Shown: positions 45,957 to 55,817 of the stretch, one piece after another
Layout: each line of letters begins with the position of its first letter
How positions within the stretch are numbered: position 1 is the first letter of the stretch
From: Pedobacter sp. Bi126
GTDB lineage: Bacteria > Bacteroidota > Bacteroidia > Sphingobacteriales > Sphingobacteriaceae
Direction of reading: 5' to 3'
DNA: 64,000 bases
Assembly: GCF_918698245.1 (NCBI RefSeq)
Contig: NZ_CAKKMS010000002.1
Coordinates: 620,001 to 684,000, forward strand
The notes under the pieces: model-generated
Told to the model about the DNA's origin: nothing
Database searches by the model: none
The model's input: the letters and a program-made list of their open reading frames with translations, nothing else
Translations under genes and position numbers: made by a program

Positions 45957-48900
45957 ATGACTCAAAATTTCAAACAAGAAATCCTTGACCTGATCGAGGT
46001 CTCCAGGAATACTTATGCCGGAATGCCTTTAAGGATTACCGCAGATTATGATAATGAAAAAGGCCTGATAAGCGCATATAACGGTAGGCAAATTTTAGAA
46101 ATGCTCCAGAATGCGGATGATGCTGGTGCCAATAAGGTTCAGATCAAATTGGATATTGAAAAGACCGAACTGACCATATCAAATTCAGGAGAACCCTTTA
46201 ACAAAGGTGGCGTTCAGTCGCTGATGCTTGCAGGGGCAAGCAAAAAAACAAAAAAGAGCTATATCGGAAACAAGGGACTGGGCTTCCGATCGGTACTCAA
46301 CTGGTCGGACCTTGTAGAAATCGATACCAATGGCTGTGTTTTGAGCTTTTCCCAGGAAATCGCGAAAGAAGCATACCAAGCCTTGCCATTAACCGACAAG
46401 CAGTGGCAGGAACTCCGTACCGGTTGGAAATACCGCGATACCACAATTCCGTTTGCTATACTGGCCATACCAGATGTCAAGGATTCGAAAGCCACCGACC
46501 ATACTTGGGCAACATCGATAAAGATTACCTACGGCAAATACTTTGAAAAAGACATTATAAAACAGATGGAACTGATCGGTGAAGAATGTCTATTGTTTTT
46601 GAACCATATAGAAGAGCTAAGTATCTTAGGTCTTGAATCGGGCGACCGGGTATTCAAAAAAGACAAACTGGAGAACGACCGTTCAGATCAGATCACCGTA
46701 AACGGCAAGCAATGGGAGGTGTACAAGGTTGAGGGGATGTATGAGGATGGCAAGGATAAAGGAGATCAGTACGAAGATGAATATTACTCGATCAAAGTGG
46801 CGGTCAACGAAAAACTCTCTGACGATATCGGTACATTATTCTCTTTCTTCCCTACGTTGGTGTCTTTTCCATTGCCTTGCGTGGTTCATGCCACTTTTGA
46901 GCTAGACCCATCTAGGAACGCAATTGTAAAAAGCGACAAAAATGTGTTCTTGCTTGATGAACTTAAAAAACTATTGATCTCAATCACTGAGGACATGGCA
47001 GCAGGTAAACACAAATGGAATGCATACCGACTGCTCACGCCTTTGAATGAAAACTCGGATAACCCGCAGGTAAAAACCTTCTATCAGGAGCTTAAATCAG
47101 CCAGAGATGCTGCACAAATCTTCCCAACAATTGGAGGAGGAATGCGCCTATTAAATCAAATCCGTTATTACGGGAATGATTTTACCCAATTTATACAAGG
47201 GCTAGAAACAGAATACTTTGATGAGCTATTGTGGCCATTTGATGAACGTGTGTCGTCCATACAGTTCAATGGCAAAAGGTATTCAGATTTCGAGCTTATG
47301 CAGCGTGTCAATCTGGTCAGCCCAGCTCTAAACATTGTCAACCGGGCATTGATGATCAAATTCTTAAGCAGTTACGAGTTCAATAACCATAAGCAGCAAT
47401 ATACGCTTTTGGTAGATAAGGACGGGAATATCATACCTGTTGGCCATACCTGTTATACACCGATATTGGCCGATGGTGCAGAGTATGAATTGCCCAGCTT
47501 TTTGGAAATCGCTTTTATGAACACCAAACTCTATCTGGAGTTAACGGAATTATTTACAAAAAGAGAACTGCCGGCCTCATCAAGGGAGCTGCAGATCGAG
47601 ATCAAGGAAGTAGTTAACGTGCAGCCGTATGATTCCAATCTGGTGACTGAAAGGATAATCAACCGGGCAAATGCGCTTATACTAAATAAATCCAATGAAG
47701 AAAAAAAGGCTGTAGTTTTTGAAATGGTACGGGCATTATGGTCTAATTTTAGCACCTCCCCCAAAAGTGGAAGGTATGGAGGCCCTGTGCCACTTGTGAA
47801 CTTAAGCCTTGGGGTAAATTTATCTAATACCTTACTATATTCCCTAAGTTATCCGAAAGGGAAATTGATTGCCGATATCTATGGCGAGACATTGCAGGAT
47901 TACCAGTATGTAGCACCCTTATCATTTTACTCGCTTAAGACCGCGCCGGAAGCTGGGCAGCACGATATTTTGGTGCAGGACTTTTTCAGGTGGCTGGGTG
48001 TGAATGATCTAAGCATTATTGAATCCCGAGACACCGTAGTCTCATCTGATCACGATTACTACCGATATGTAGACAAGAATCATGCTGGATTTGTGTGGGG
48101 TAGCAAGCTCCAGATCATTGACAGCGAAATCATGAACTTCGACAATATCCAACGTAAGATGAGCTTAGAACAGCTTATCCTATGGGCAATCAAGTGTGAA
48201 CGCGTACAACAGGCACTTAAATCGAGTGCTAGTGATGTCCTCATCACTAAAAACAATAAAGCCGAACGCTATCGTGAACTTCGAAGCTATATCCATCATC
48301 AGTTCCTTTACTCCGGAAAGATCAAAAACTACATAATAGAAAATTATGGTATCCCCAGCGTAAACAGGAACATGATCGACTATAAGAGTGAGCTTTTTAC
48401 TACCTACGGTATCAGTAAACCAGATATTGATAGTACCTTGCTAAAACTCGGCGCTGTTGAAACCTTTGAGCAACTCAGCGCCGAGCGGGTATTTGAACTG
48501 CTATCGCTTTCCAAGAATGATGATCCTGAAGGCAGGTATACGCAGCGTCTTTATAAACTTGCGCTTAAATGGTATGATGATTTTCATGGTGAGCTACCAG
48601 GAAGGCCCTATATTGCATATTTTGCAAAGAAAGGAGATGAACAGGGCTATGGTTTGGGTAAGGTTTATTATTCTGATAACCAGGCATTGCCCAAGCATAT
48701 TCTTAAGGATTTTGCTATACTGGACCTACCTAAGCGATCAGGGGAAGACAAGGTTGCGAAATTATTCCAGATCAGTAATTTCAAAGATATTTCCCTGTCA
48801 ATCATCCCCGGAAGTATTTCGAGACACCCTCATGAACAAAAATTTCAGGCTTATTGGCTACAGATCAGGGATATGGTACTCGCATACAGGATAGAAAAAC

Positions 48901-50513
48901 TTAATGCATCGGGCGAGAGAAGGGCAGCGGCCAGTCAGATCAAACAGTTTAAGATCAATCTGGTTTCTGCAGGCAGCTTCGATTTCGATGGCCAAAGGAT
49001 GGAGATGCAAGAAAATAACATGATCAATATTGGCAATCAATTCTACCTGCAGGTGGGCGGCACTACAGGAGATTTGGGCCAATTGAAGAAAAGTCCCGAG
49101 TTCTGCGATGCTTTTGCTGAAAGCCTGTGTATATTATTTAAGGTTACCGAACAAAAGAATGATTTTAGAAGACTCTTTAAAAACGATATTGCGGACTCCC
49201 GTCACCTCATTACCCAAGATTTGGGCAACGGTACATGGGCAGATGCAAAGGTACTGTTAGGGGTATCTGATCTGGAGCAGCTTTTTTGGAAAAGGATATT
49301 CTCTTTAAAGGGAATTGACGTGGAAGGGGCCATGCTTGAAGAAGGGATTACAGATGAGGCTTTGATTGATATTTTCGGTGGGGGTAGCTTTGGTTATTTG
49401 CCCGGTCTAATGGACAACCTTTCCGCGCAGAAGACATTTGAGTTTTTAAAAGCCCTATGTACACGGTTGGAGCTTAATTTGAAAGTGTTGATTCAGGACC
49501 TGGATATTGGGGACGGGTTTAGGACGATTCATCTGGATAGAATTGAGGTTTTATTAAAGGACCTAAAACAGGATGTCAAAAAATCGCTCTGGAAAAAGCT
49601 TTCGAAAGGTACGCTCGAGGAAAAAATGCTTTATAAACATTGGTTTAAGCAATACCAGTATTTGAGGGAGAAATTAGTGCCCCTTGTTTCTGCCTATGAC
49701 TATTCATTTGAGCTGCCGTATCGATCGGAAGTGCTAAAGTGTATTTTTAATGTTTTTTCAATTGATAACCTGGAAGGCTTGCATGATATCGACCCTGATA
49801 ACCTGTACCCAGATTTATACAATGACCTCCAAGGCATTTCACTCTCGGATGAGCTACAGAGCTTGTTTTATTTTGCAGATATGGCACAAGAGATTCAAAA
49901 TAGGGCGCCAAATAGAGATAGTGGCCCAGAGGATATTCTTCTGGATGCCGATCCTTCAGACTACCATTTGGAAATTCTGAATGGTTCGGACTTTTCTGCA
50001 GGAACATTTCTCGGCGACAGTGGAACTGAAGCAAAGAGAGCTTGGGTCGCCGATCCCGGTATAGATAATGCCAAACGGAATGCTGGTAAACGGTCGGAGG
50101 AAGCAGTTTTCAACCACCTCGTGAAGATATATGGAAAGGAAAACGTTGACTGGCGTTCAGGATATTCGCATGTTTTAGATAGGGATGACAGCATTCATTA
50201 TGATATTGAGTACCGCAATGAGGAAGCGGTATGGAAGATGCTTGAAGTTAAAACTTTAAATATCAATACCTTTATAATAACTAGAAAAGAGGTTGAAAAA
50301 GGTTGCAAGCATTGGAAGGATTATGAACTTGCATTGGTAAGCCATGGCAAGATCAGTATTATAAAAGACTTTTTTAAAGATGCCGATCCTAGCCAATTTG
50401 ATGGGAATAACAGTTATCTGGTAACGCCAAGAGACTATTATGTAACAATTAATCGAAAACAAAGCGAGGCGAAATCTACTGCTTTCAATGAGGTTCAGGA
50501 TAAAGAAGATTAA
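45957..50513 (+). CDS. Sacsin-like GHKL ATPase fused to a C-terminal PD-(D/E)xK-like nuclease (DUF3883-like)
   Basis: A 1518-residue cytoplasmic protein. The N-terminus is a GHKL/sacsin-type ATPase: N-box MLQNADDAGAN (49-59), ISNSGEPF (74-81) and the lid glycines GNKGLGFRSVLNWSD (104-118), then SLPCVVHATFELDPSRN-like Hsp90/sacsin continuation near residue 310. The C-terminus (about 1380-1500) begins AGKRSEEAVFNHLVKIYG and contains D1416 and E1430/K1432 (EVKT), the spacing of a PD-(D/E)xK nuclease in DUF3883-type domains. The long middle is unassigned. ATP-gated conformational control of a DNA-cutting end fits antiphage effectors, as in other GHKL-nuclease fusions. It is the third gene of the plus-strand operon; function inferred. 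Confidence 0.83.
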   Translation: MTQNFKQEILDLIEVSRNTYAGMPLRITADYDNEKGLISAYNGRQILEMLQNADDAGANKVQIKLDIEKTELTISNSGEPFNKGGVQSLMLAGASKKTKKSYIGNKGLGFRSVLNWSDLVEIDTNGCVLSFSQEIAKEAYQALPLTDKQWQELRTGWKYRDTTIPFAILAIPDVKDSKATDHTWATSIKITYGKYFEKDIIKQMELIGEECLLFLNHIEELSILGLESGDRVFKKDKLENDRSDQITVNGKQWEVYKVEGMYEDGKDKGDQYEDEYYSIKVAVNEKLSDDIGTLFSFFPTLVSFPLPCVVHATFELDPSRNAIVKSDKNVFLLDELKKLLISITEDMAAGKHKWNAYRLLTPLNENSDNPQVKTFYQELKSARDAAQIFPTIGGGMRLLNQIRYYGNDFTQFIQGLETEYFDELLWPFDERVSSIQFNGKRYSDFELMQRVNLVSPALNIVNRALMIKFLSSYEFNNHKQQYTLLVDKDGNIIPVGHTCYTPILADGAEYELPSFLEIAFMNTKLYLELTELFTKRELPASSRELQIEIKEVVNVQPYDSNLVTERIINRANALILNKSNEEKKAVVFEMVRALWSNFSTSPKSGRYGGPVPLVNLSLGVNLSNTLLYSLSYPKGKLIADIYGETLQDYQYVAPLSFYSLKTAPEAGQHDILVQDFFRWLGVNDLSIIESRDTVVSSDHDYYRYVDKNHAGFVWGSKLQIIDSEIMNFDNIQRKMSLEQLILWAIKCERVQQALKSSASDVLITKNNKAERYRELRSYIHHQFLYSGKIKNYIIENYGIPSVNRNMIDYKSELFTTYGISKPDIDSTLLKLGAVETFEQLSAERVFELLSLSKNDDPEGRYTQRLYKLALKWYDDFHGELPGRPYIAYFAKKGDEQGYGLGKVYYSDNQALPKHILKDFAILDLPKRSGEDKVAKLFQISNFKDISLSIIPGSISRHPHEQKFQAYWLQIRDMVLAYRIEKLNASGERRAAASQIKQFKINLVSAGSFDFDGQRMEMQENNMINIGNQFYLQVGGTTGDLGQLKKSPEFCDAFAESLCILFKVTEQKNDFRRLFKNDIADSRHLITQDLGNGTWADAKVLLGVSDLEQLFWKRIFSLKGIDVEGAMLEEGITDEALIDIFGGGSFGYLPGLMDNLSAQKTFEFLKALCTRLELNLKVLIQDLDIGDGFRTIHLDRIEVLLKDLKQDVKKSLWKKLSKGTLEEKMLYKHWFKQYQYLREKLVPLVSAYDYSFELPYRSEVLKCIFNVFSIDNLEGLHDIDPDNLYPDLYNDLQGISLSDELQSLFYFADMAQEIQNRAPNRDSGPEDILLDADPSDYHLEILNGSDFSAGTFLGDSGTEAKRAWVADPGIDNAKRNAGKRSEEAVFNHLVKIYGKENVDWRSGYSHVLDRDDSIHYDIEYRNEEAVWKMLEVKTLNINTFIITRKEVEKGCKHWKDYELALVSHGKISIIKDFFKDADPSQFDGNNSYLVTPRDYYVTINRKQSEAKSTAFNEVQDKED

Positions 50514-50522
50514 TTATCGAAC

Positions 50523-50555
50523 AACCAAAAGCCGCACCTAGTGCGGCTTTTGGTT
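50523..50555. terminator. Intrinsic terminator after the three-gene operon
   Basis: A perfect 15-base stem, AACCAAAAGCCGCAC against GTGCGGCTTTTGGTT, with a CTA loop and a following T-rich tract, begins 10 bases after the stop of the sacsin-like gene. The near-symmetry allows it to serve the minus-strand protease gene as well. Confidence 0.92.
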
Positions 50556-50635
50556 TTGTATTGTAGTAATGATTTACTTTATAACGAATTTAGCTTTCAG
50601 ATGGTTAAAAAAGCCATATTAATACTGGCAACATA

Positions 50636-51796
50636 CTAGTTTATTTTTATTTGGGACCGGTTTATATTTTGCTTGATTTTTTCAGACTCCGTTTTCTGTT
50701 TGAACTTTTCCGATTCCAGTTTTTGCTTGATTTTTTCCGATTCCAGTTTTTGCATGGCGTTACCATTATCCAATAGCAATTGTAGCCGTTCAAGATTTAC
50801 CAGACTATTTTTATTGAGCTCTATAGCCTTACGTTGACTCTGAATAGCTTCAGTGAGATTTCCCAGATTCTGATCGGCAATAGATTTGTATTCCCATAGC
50901 TGAGCCTTGTCAGAGAAATCAGGATTCAATAACTGTTCGCTTGCGATCTGTTTTGCCTCATCGAACTGCCCCATGGACAGTTTGAAGTCGATCACATGGT
51001 AAATAGAGGACCTACCGTTCCTTTTCATCTGTACTTTGGCAACACTATCGATTTTTTTGAACATAGCTATAGTCAAAGGGTCTTTAGGATTTTTTGCAGC
51101 CTTAAAGCCTTCCTTTACTGCTGCGATGCGGTTCTGCAGGGTTGGATAAATGTTGAATTTTTCTTCTGCCTCATTCCGCGGCCGGTATGTTGCGGGGTCA
51201 AGTGTGAGAATTCCCTCAATAGCGTCCTGTTCTGTTGCCCCAGGAAAGCGACTGATGACGAATCCTGTAAAGAAGTCAGCCCGCCGTTCCCGCTTTCTCC
51301 GAATATTGCTATCCGCTCCAAATGCTGATGGAAGGGTATGCCCCATGAAATGATGACCGATCTCATGAGCAATGATGCAGCGCACTGCCCAGCGGACCTT
51401 TGTGTCCGATCCTTTGATCTTGTCCAAAAATGCCTGATTGTAATAGATCACCTCCCTAGAAGTCTGATCGAGGGTACTGGCCGCATTGCAGGTGGCCTCA
51501 CATTGCCTGAATGTATAGCTCAACGGAAAGCTGTTAATAGCATCTTTTTTCAAGGTCGCAATAATCCCGTCGAATTCCGTGAATGGGTTGATGCTAATCA
51601 ACGGATCAATTGCTATCTTACCTACAAGCGCCGGACTGCATCTTTTTTGAAGCTCCTGATAGGTATTGCTGCAATTGAATGAACAGACCATCGGTTCCTG
51701 TTTTTTTTGCACAGACCAGACTAGCTGAGCCATTGCGTCTGAAACAAGGCTTGATGCGAGAGCCGTTGTTCCAATAAAGACGATTAGTTTTTTCAT
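50636..51796 (-). CDS. Secreted M48-like zinc metalloprotease with TPR region and repeat tail
   Basis: A 386-residue protein with a signal peptide (MKKLIVFIGTTALASS to AMAQ, cleavage near 23). The protease site is AHEIGHHFMGH: HEIGHH at 144-149, with ERRAD (170-174) supplying the third ligand. A TPR-like segment follows (about 255-340, e.g. LGNLTEAIQSQRKAIELNKNS). The C-terminus is three tandem 9-residue repeats of the form K(L/T)ESEK(I/F)KQ. Several Cys (38, 42, 53, 99, 103) suggest disulphides in the envelope. Its start overlaps the stop of the upstream 529-residue gene by 4 bases, so both are co-translated. Related to M48 peptidases of envelope quality control; substrate unknown. Confidence 0.8.
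   Translation of the reverse strand: MKKLIVFIGTTALASSLVSDAMAQLVWSVQKKQEPMVCSFNCSNTYQELQKRCSPALVGKIAIDPLISINPFTEFDGIIATLKKDAINSFPLSYTFRQCEATCNAASTLDQTSREVIYYNQAFLDKIKGSDTKVRWAVRCIIAHEIGHHFMGHTLPSAFGADSNIRRKRERRADFFTGFVISRFPGATEQDAIEGILTLDPATYRPRNEAEEKFNIYPTLQNRIAAVKEGFKAAKNPKDPLTIAMFKKIDSVAKVQMKRNGRSSIYHVIDFKLSMGQFDEAKQIASEQLLNPDFSDKAQLWEYKSIADQNLGNLTEAIQSQRKAIELNKNSLVNLERLQLLLDNGNAMQKLESEKIKQKLESEKFKQKTESEKIKQNINRSQIKIN
50669..50749. repeat. 27-base tandem repeat encoding the protease C-terminal tail
   Basis: Three direct copies of a 27-base unit encode KLESEKIKQ, KLESEKFKQ and KTESEKIKQ at the C-terminus of the M48-like protein. Such near-identical copies can change number by slippage, giving variable tail length. 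Confidence 0.75.
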
Positions 51797-53382
51797 TTTG
51801 CGCTTAGGTTATAGGTGAAGGCCCCAAAGAAACCGAATCGGCTGAAGGATGCTGTTGGAATCGCTTCTGGTGCACCGGCTTTATCGATCACCTGTCCGTC
51901 TTGATATTTATCTGTTATCAGTGTAGCCTTGGTCAACGTTGCACCTGCACTTAAGATGAAACGTTTGCTGGTTCCAAAGATCAGTGAGGCACCTGCATGG
52001 TAGTTGATCCGCTCCAGGTCACGGGTTGAAAGGCCAAAGGCGCCTGCTAGTTTGACATCACTGGCCGTGCGTCTGTAGATGTGCATTAATGCACCGACAG
52101 AAGGGAAGATCGCATTCTTCGAATCGTTTTTCACGATTTTTTGCTGGGTGGTATTGCCCTCAATGGGATCATAACGATATGTCTGGTCCTTGAAGTCATT
52201 TCCGCCATAGTTGATAAAGAGCCCAGTGCTGAAATCGATTTTCAGACCGCCTTTTGGACGTACCTTATAGATATAGCTTCTCATAAGCTGTGAGCAGGCA
52301 ACGGCTTCTTTTGCTTTTATGTTTACGGTGATGACCGTTAGGTCGTCCTCGATAGGCTGAGGGTCTACTATGTAGGTCCAGTTACCTTCGTTGAAATATT
52401 TAAAATCATTAATCACATCGAATCTTGCGGTTGCATTGAAAGCCTCCATGTCGCTGTTGAGCTTGGGAATATCTGTTTTGTTATAGTTTTCCATGTTATC
52501 CTTATACAGTTGGGAAAGTTTGGAATCATCCCTTTGATCTTTAAGTGTTTTCAAGATGACTTTTGCAGTATCCGTAACTTTTTTTTCCTTTTCAATCAGA
52601 CCAATAAGTTCAATGATGAGCGCATTGGCCTTTGTCACATTTTTACCAAGCTGGTCGCGTTTACTGAGTGCGAACGCAATAGTGAGCTCTTTGTATGGGA
52701 TTCTCACATTAGTCTCGATGATTTTGTCGAAATACCGCTCCAACACTCCTGGTATAATAACATAATCAGGTGCGTCCAGTAGTAATCTGTCCTCAGGTGC
52801 CATGGTCGAGTTCGTGAAAGCATTTTTCGTTTCCTCAAATACTCTGCTGCGAATTTCTGTGAAAGGCCTATCGCAGTCATTCTGGAGGTCCTTCAATATC
52901 ATCTGATAACGGAGGATGTTTTTGACCTCTTTATAGGTATTACCAAATTCGGTCAGCCTATTCTCGTTTTCAATCAAAGTATCTGCGGTATTAAAATAAA
53001 GATCGTTGAGATTGGAAAGTTTCTTGGTAACTGATGCCGGCAATTTAGCATCGGCGATCTGAGTGGCGGTGAAAAGTTTAAAGTCATCAGGGGTAAACCC
53101 GGCTGATTCCGCACTTGCCCCTGGGAGTTTAGCTTTACTGAATAATTCGAACAGGGCAGGTGCAGTTTCATTATAACTGGTTTGGGTAACAATATTGTCG
53201 ATGGTATAGAGTTTTTTGTTGATGTTACTGATCTTAAGTCCCAGTCTTGAGCCAGTTTTGATCTTTAAAGTGTTGATCTGACTGGTATCTTTTTTGAAAT
53301 CGATCAGTTTGTATTCTACACTTTGGGCCGCGGCAGAAAATACGGCAAGGCACAGTGTGCCCAATAAGATTAGGTGTTTCAT
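51793..53382 (-). CDS. Secreted hypothetical protein, partner of the M48-like protease
   Basis: A 529-residue protein, not recognised. The signal peptide is MKHLILLGTLCLAVFSAAAQ (cleavage after residue 20). A helical, Lys/Asp-rich middle with coiled-coil-like stretches (about 90-300) is followed by a beta-rich C-terminal part with repeated aromatic strands (KGGLKIDFSTGLFINYGG, RFILSAGATLTKATL, RFGFFGAFTYNLSAK). The final strand pattern, ending in an aromatic or Lys residue, resembles outer-membrane beta-barrel proteins, but this is only a suggestion. The gene overlaps the protease gene by 4 bases and may encode its substrate, anchor or chaperone. Confidence 0.6.
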   Translation of the reverse strand: MKHLILLGTLCLAVFSAAAQSVEYKLIDFKKDTSQINTLKIKTGSRLGLKISNINKKLYTIDNIVTQTSYNETAPALFELFSKAKLPGASAESAGFTPDDFKLFTATQIADAKLPASVTKKLSNLNDLYFNTADTLIENENRLTEFGNTYKEVKNILRYQMILKDLQNDCDRPFTEIRSRVFEETKNAFTNSTMAPEDRLLLDAPDYVIIPGVLERYFDKIIETNVRIPYKELTIAFALSKRDQLGKNVTKANALIIELIGLIEKEKKVTDTAKVILKTLKDQRDDSKLSQLYKDNMENYNKTDIPKLNSDMEAFNATARFDVINDFKYFNEGNWTYIVDPQPIEDDLTVITVNIKAKEAVACSQLMRSYIYKVRPKGGLKIDFSTGLFINYGGNDFKDQTYRYDPIEGNTTQQKIVKNDSKNAIFPSVGALMHIYRRTASDVKLAGAFGLSTRDLERINYHAGASLIFGTSKRFILSAGATLTKATLITDKYQDGQVIDKAGAPEAIPTASFSRFGFFGAFTYNLSAK

Positions 53383-53624
53383 GAATTGGAGATAATTTAA
53401 GATGATTGGTTTGGTCTATTAAATTTATTCTTAATGGTCGTGGTAATCAATACTGAGTATTGGGTATTTTACCTATTGTCGGTTTTGTAGGTTTCAGTAG
53501 TATGTTTGCAGGGTTTTTGTAAGGTTTGGCAAGACGGTTTGTACTCCTGTAATGGGGAATAAGCCGTTCTCTAGGTTCCAGGAGTTGACACTGAATTTGA
53601 GGTGTAATCTGGGCATTTCTATGT

Positions 53625-54026
53625 TTAATAGCGGCGCCATGAGGAGTCCTTTATGTGACTGGAATCACTTTTTAACTTCTGAACAACTAAACAATTGAGA
53701 GCCTCAAGGTCTATCGAGAGATAGGAGGCGATGATTCGCTGTGTCGTTTGTTGAGTAATTTCAGGGTGGCTGTGCTGTAGGCTGTCATAACACTCCATCG
53801 GAGTTTTGGAGCGCAGGAATATTGAGCGTTCTTCGCTCATCATGAAGTATTTTTCCATCATCACGCGGCCAATATGATTGCCTTTGCGGAAGTCGGCATA
53901 ATAGCGCTGGAGTTGCAGGTAGGAAATGGACTTTAGGGGGCAGTCCTGGATTACTTCGATGTATTCGTAAGAAAGTTTTTGAGATAAACAAATCCAGATG
54001 CGATATGAAGCCGTGTCTTCAGCGCT
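53625..54026 (-). pseudogene. Crp/Fnr-family regulator relic, N-terminus missing
   Basis: The reading frame is open from about 54026 (after an in-frame stop) down to 53625. It encodes YEYIEVIQDCPLKSISY, then GRVMMEKYFMMSEERSIFL and HPEITQQTTQRIIASYLSI, the end of a cAMP-binding domain and the helix-turn-helix entry typical of Bacteroidota Crp/Fnr regulators (EKYFV..EER and QRVP..YIASYLGI). No start codon, cNMP-binding core or complete second helix remains (SIDLEALNCL replaces the usual TPETLSRIR). A truncated remnant; the 54027-54218 flank holds nothing recognisable. Confidence 0.7.
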
Positions 54027-54218
54027 CTATACAGCGATCAATAATGCCACTATTGCTGTAGTCAACTCTTAAAAAAAAGGACCAGAACCGAATTACATCA
54101 GCAGCTAACGGCCCAGGAATAGGGCGGAGCGTTGGAAAAATTCCTAGAATATTCCAGGGAAGAAATACCTCTAAAAACCAGCTTGTTTAAGACTACTATC
54201 TTTCATGATATCGTAATT

Positions 54219-55814
54219 TTATACAAGGGGCAGCATAAACCAAAATGTACTTCCTTTACCCACTACACTGTCTACACCAATTTTTCCATTGTGCTTTTTA
54301 ATAATCTCTGCACAGATATATAACCCAAGCCCTAAACCGTTATAATTAGTTTCTCTGTCTTCTGCTCTAAAATAACGATCGAAAAGGTAAGGCATTTTTT
54401 CTTTTGCAATTCCTGCGCCCTGGTCAATAACCGAAACCTTAGCCATAACACCCTGCTTTTCAATTGAGATTGTGATGTGCTTTGAGTTTGATGCATATTT
54501 AATGGCATTATTTACAAAATTGACAATGATCTGTTCAATTCTAACGGGGTCTGCACTAACTTTTAAACTTAAATCGCCTATGGTAATAAGGTTATATTCT
54601 GCCTGTACACGTATATCTTGACATGATTCAGTAATTACATCAGCCAATAGAAATTGCTGTTGGTTAATGTGAAGCTGACCATTATTTGCCATGCTGGCAT
54701 TTAATAAATCATCTATTAAAACATTTACTTTTTCCATGCTTTTATTAGCCTGTACTATTAATTTAGCCAACATTGGTGATGCTGATTTATCTTTTAAACG
54801 ATCTAAAAGTTGTAGTGATGCTTTTAAGGAGGTAATTGGTGTTTTTAGTTCATGGCTGGCGATGTTAATAAAGTCATCTTTTTGTTGTTGTAAAATTCGC
54901 AGCTCTTCTATGTCGGTTGCGGTACCAATCCATAAATGCATCTCGCCACTTTCATCTATAATTGGCATTAAACGGACCAAATGCCACCTGTACAATCCAT
55001 CAGCACCTTTGCCTCTGGTTTGAAACTCACCACCTTTTTTTGTCTTTAGTACTGCGCTAAATGAAACGATACTATTTTGAAGATCATCCGGATGGATTAC
55101 GAAATTAAAACCTGCTAATTGTGTTTGTTTATTGTTTAAACCGGTATAATCGTACCAACGCTGATTATAAAAGATAACTTTTCCCTTTATTGTATTAGTC
55201 CAGGCAATCTGGGGAATGGTTTCAATCATGTTGCGAAACCTATATTCACTTTCGGCCAAGGCTTTGGTTCTATTGGTTACCCGTTCTTCCAGTTCGAGAT
55301 TTAATTTAGAAAGTTCGAGGTTAATTGCTTTAACTTTGGCTTTTTGTTGAATTAATAATCCATTAGACTTTAATAATTCTTGTTGCTGAATTTTTAAATT
55401 ACCATCAATTATATTTTTTTCATTTCTTATCGCCGTATCACTCAGTGCTCTATTAATTTTAGTAGATACTGTAAATAACTTAGTTTTAGAAACGTAGTCA
55501 GTAACACCATCCTTAATTAGTTCTACCGCATTTTCTTCGCCAATAATGCCAGAAACAATTATAAAAGGAATGTGCATATTTTTGTTCTGCTTAATTCTAA
55601 AAGCAGTTACTGCATCAAAAGATGGAAGTGAATAATCTGATAAAATTAGATCCGGATTAAAATTAACTAAGGCATGCTCAAAACTTACACGTGTTTGAAC
55701 AATTTCAGTAATAAAATCCAATCCCGCTTTCTTTAGTTCACGTTTCAGTAAATCGGCATCACTTTGATTATCTTCAACAATAAGAATTTTAAGCTTAGTT
55801 AACATTTTAAGCAA
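54219..55814 (-). CDS. Response-regulator - PAS - histidine kinase hybrid
   Basis: 531 residues. An N-terminal receiver domain (about 8-130) has the phosphoacceptor D60 in LILSDYSLPSFD and KTKLF at the conserved Lys; a coiled-coil linker (140-190) leads to a PAS domain (190-310, WTNTIKGKVIFYNQRWYDYTG); the HisKA helix has H321 in INIASHELKTPITSL; HATPase follows with N-box FVNNAIKYAS, DQGAGIAKEKMPYLFDRYFR, and GLGLGLYICAEI. There is no membrane segment, so it is cytoplasmic. It starts 3 bases after the stop of the response regulator gene and is last in the three-gene minus-strand operon. Confidence 0.93.
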   Translation of the reverse strand: MLKMLTKLKILIVEDNQSDADLLKRELKKAGLDFITEIVQTRVSFEHALVNFNPDLILSDYSLPSFDAVTAFRIKQNKNMHIPFIIVSGIIGEENAVELIKDGVTDYVSKTKLFTVSTKINRALSDTAIRNEKNIIDGNLKIQQQELLKSNGLLIQQKAKVKAINLELSKLNLELEERVTNRTKALAESEYRFRNMIETIPQIAWTNTIKGKVIFYNQRWYDYTGLNNKQTQLAGFNFVIHPDDLQNSIVSFSAVLKTKKGGEFQTRGKGADGLYRWHLVRLMPIIDESGEMHLWIGTATDIEELRILQQQKDDFINIASHELKTPITSLKASLQLLDRLKDKSASPMLAKLIVQANKSMEKVNVLIDDLLNASMANNGQLHINQQQFLLADVITESCQDIRVQAEYNLITIGDLSLKVSADPVRIEQIIVNFVNNAIKYASNSKHITISIEKQGVMAKVSVIDQGAGIAKEKMPYLFDRYFRAEDRETNYNGLGLGLYICAEIIKKHNGKIGVDSVVGKGSTFWFMLPLV

Positions 55815-55817
55815 CTG

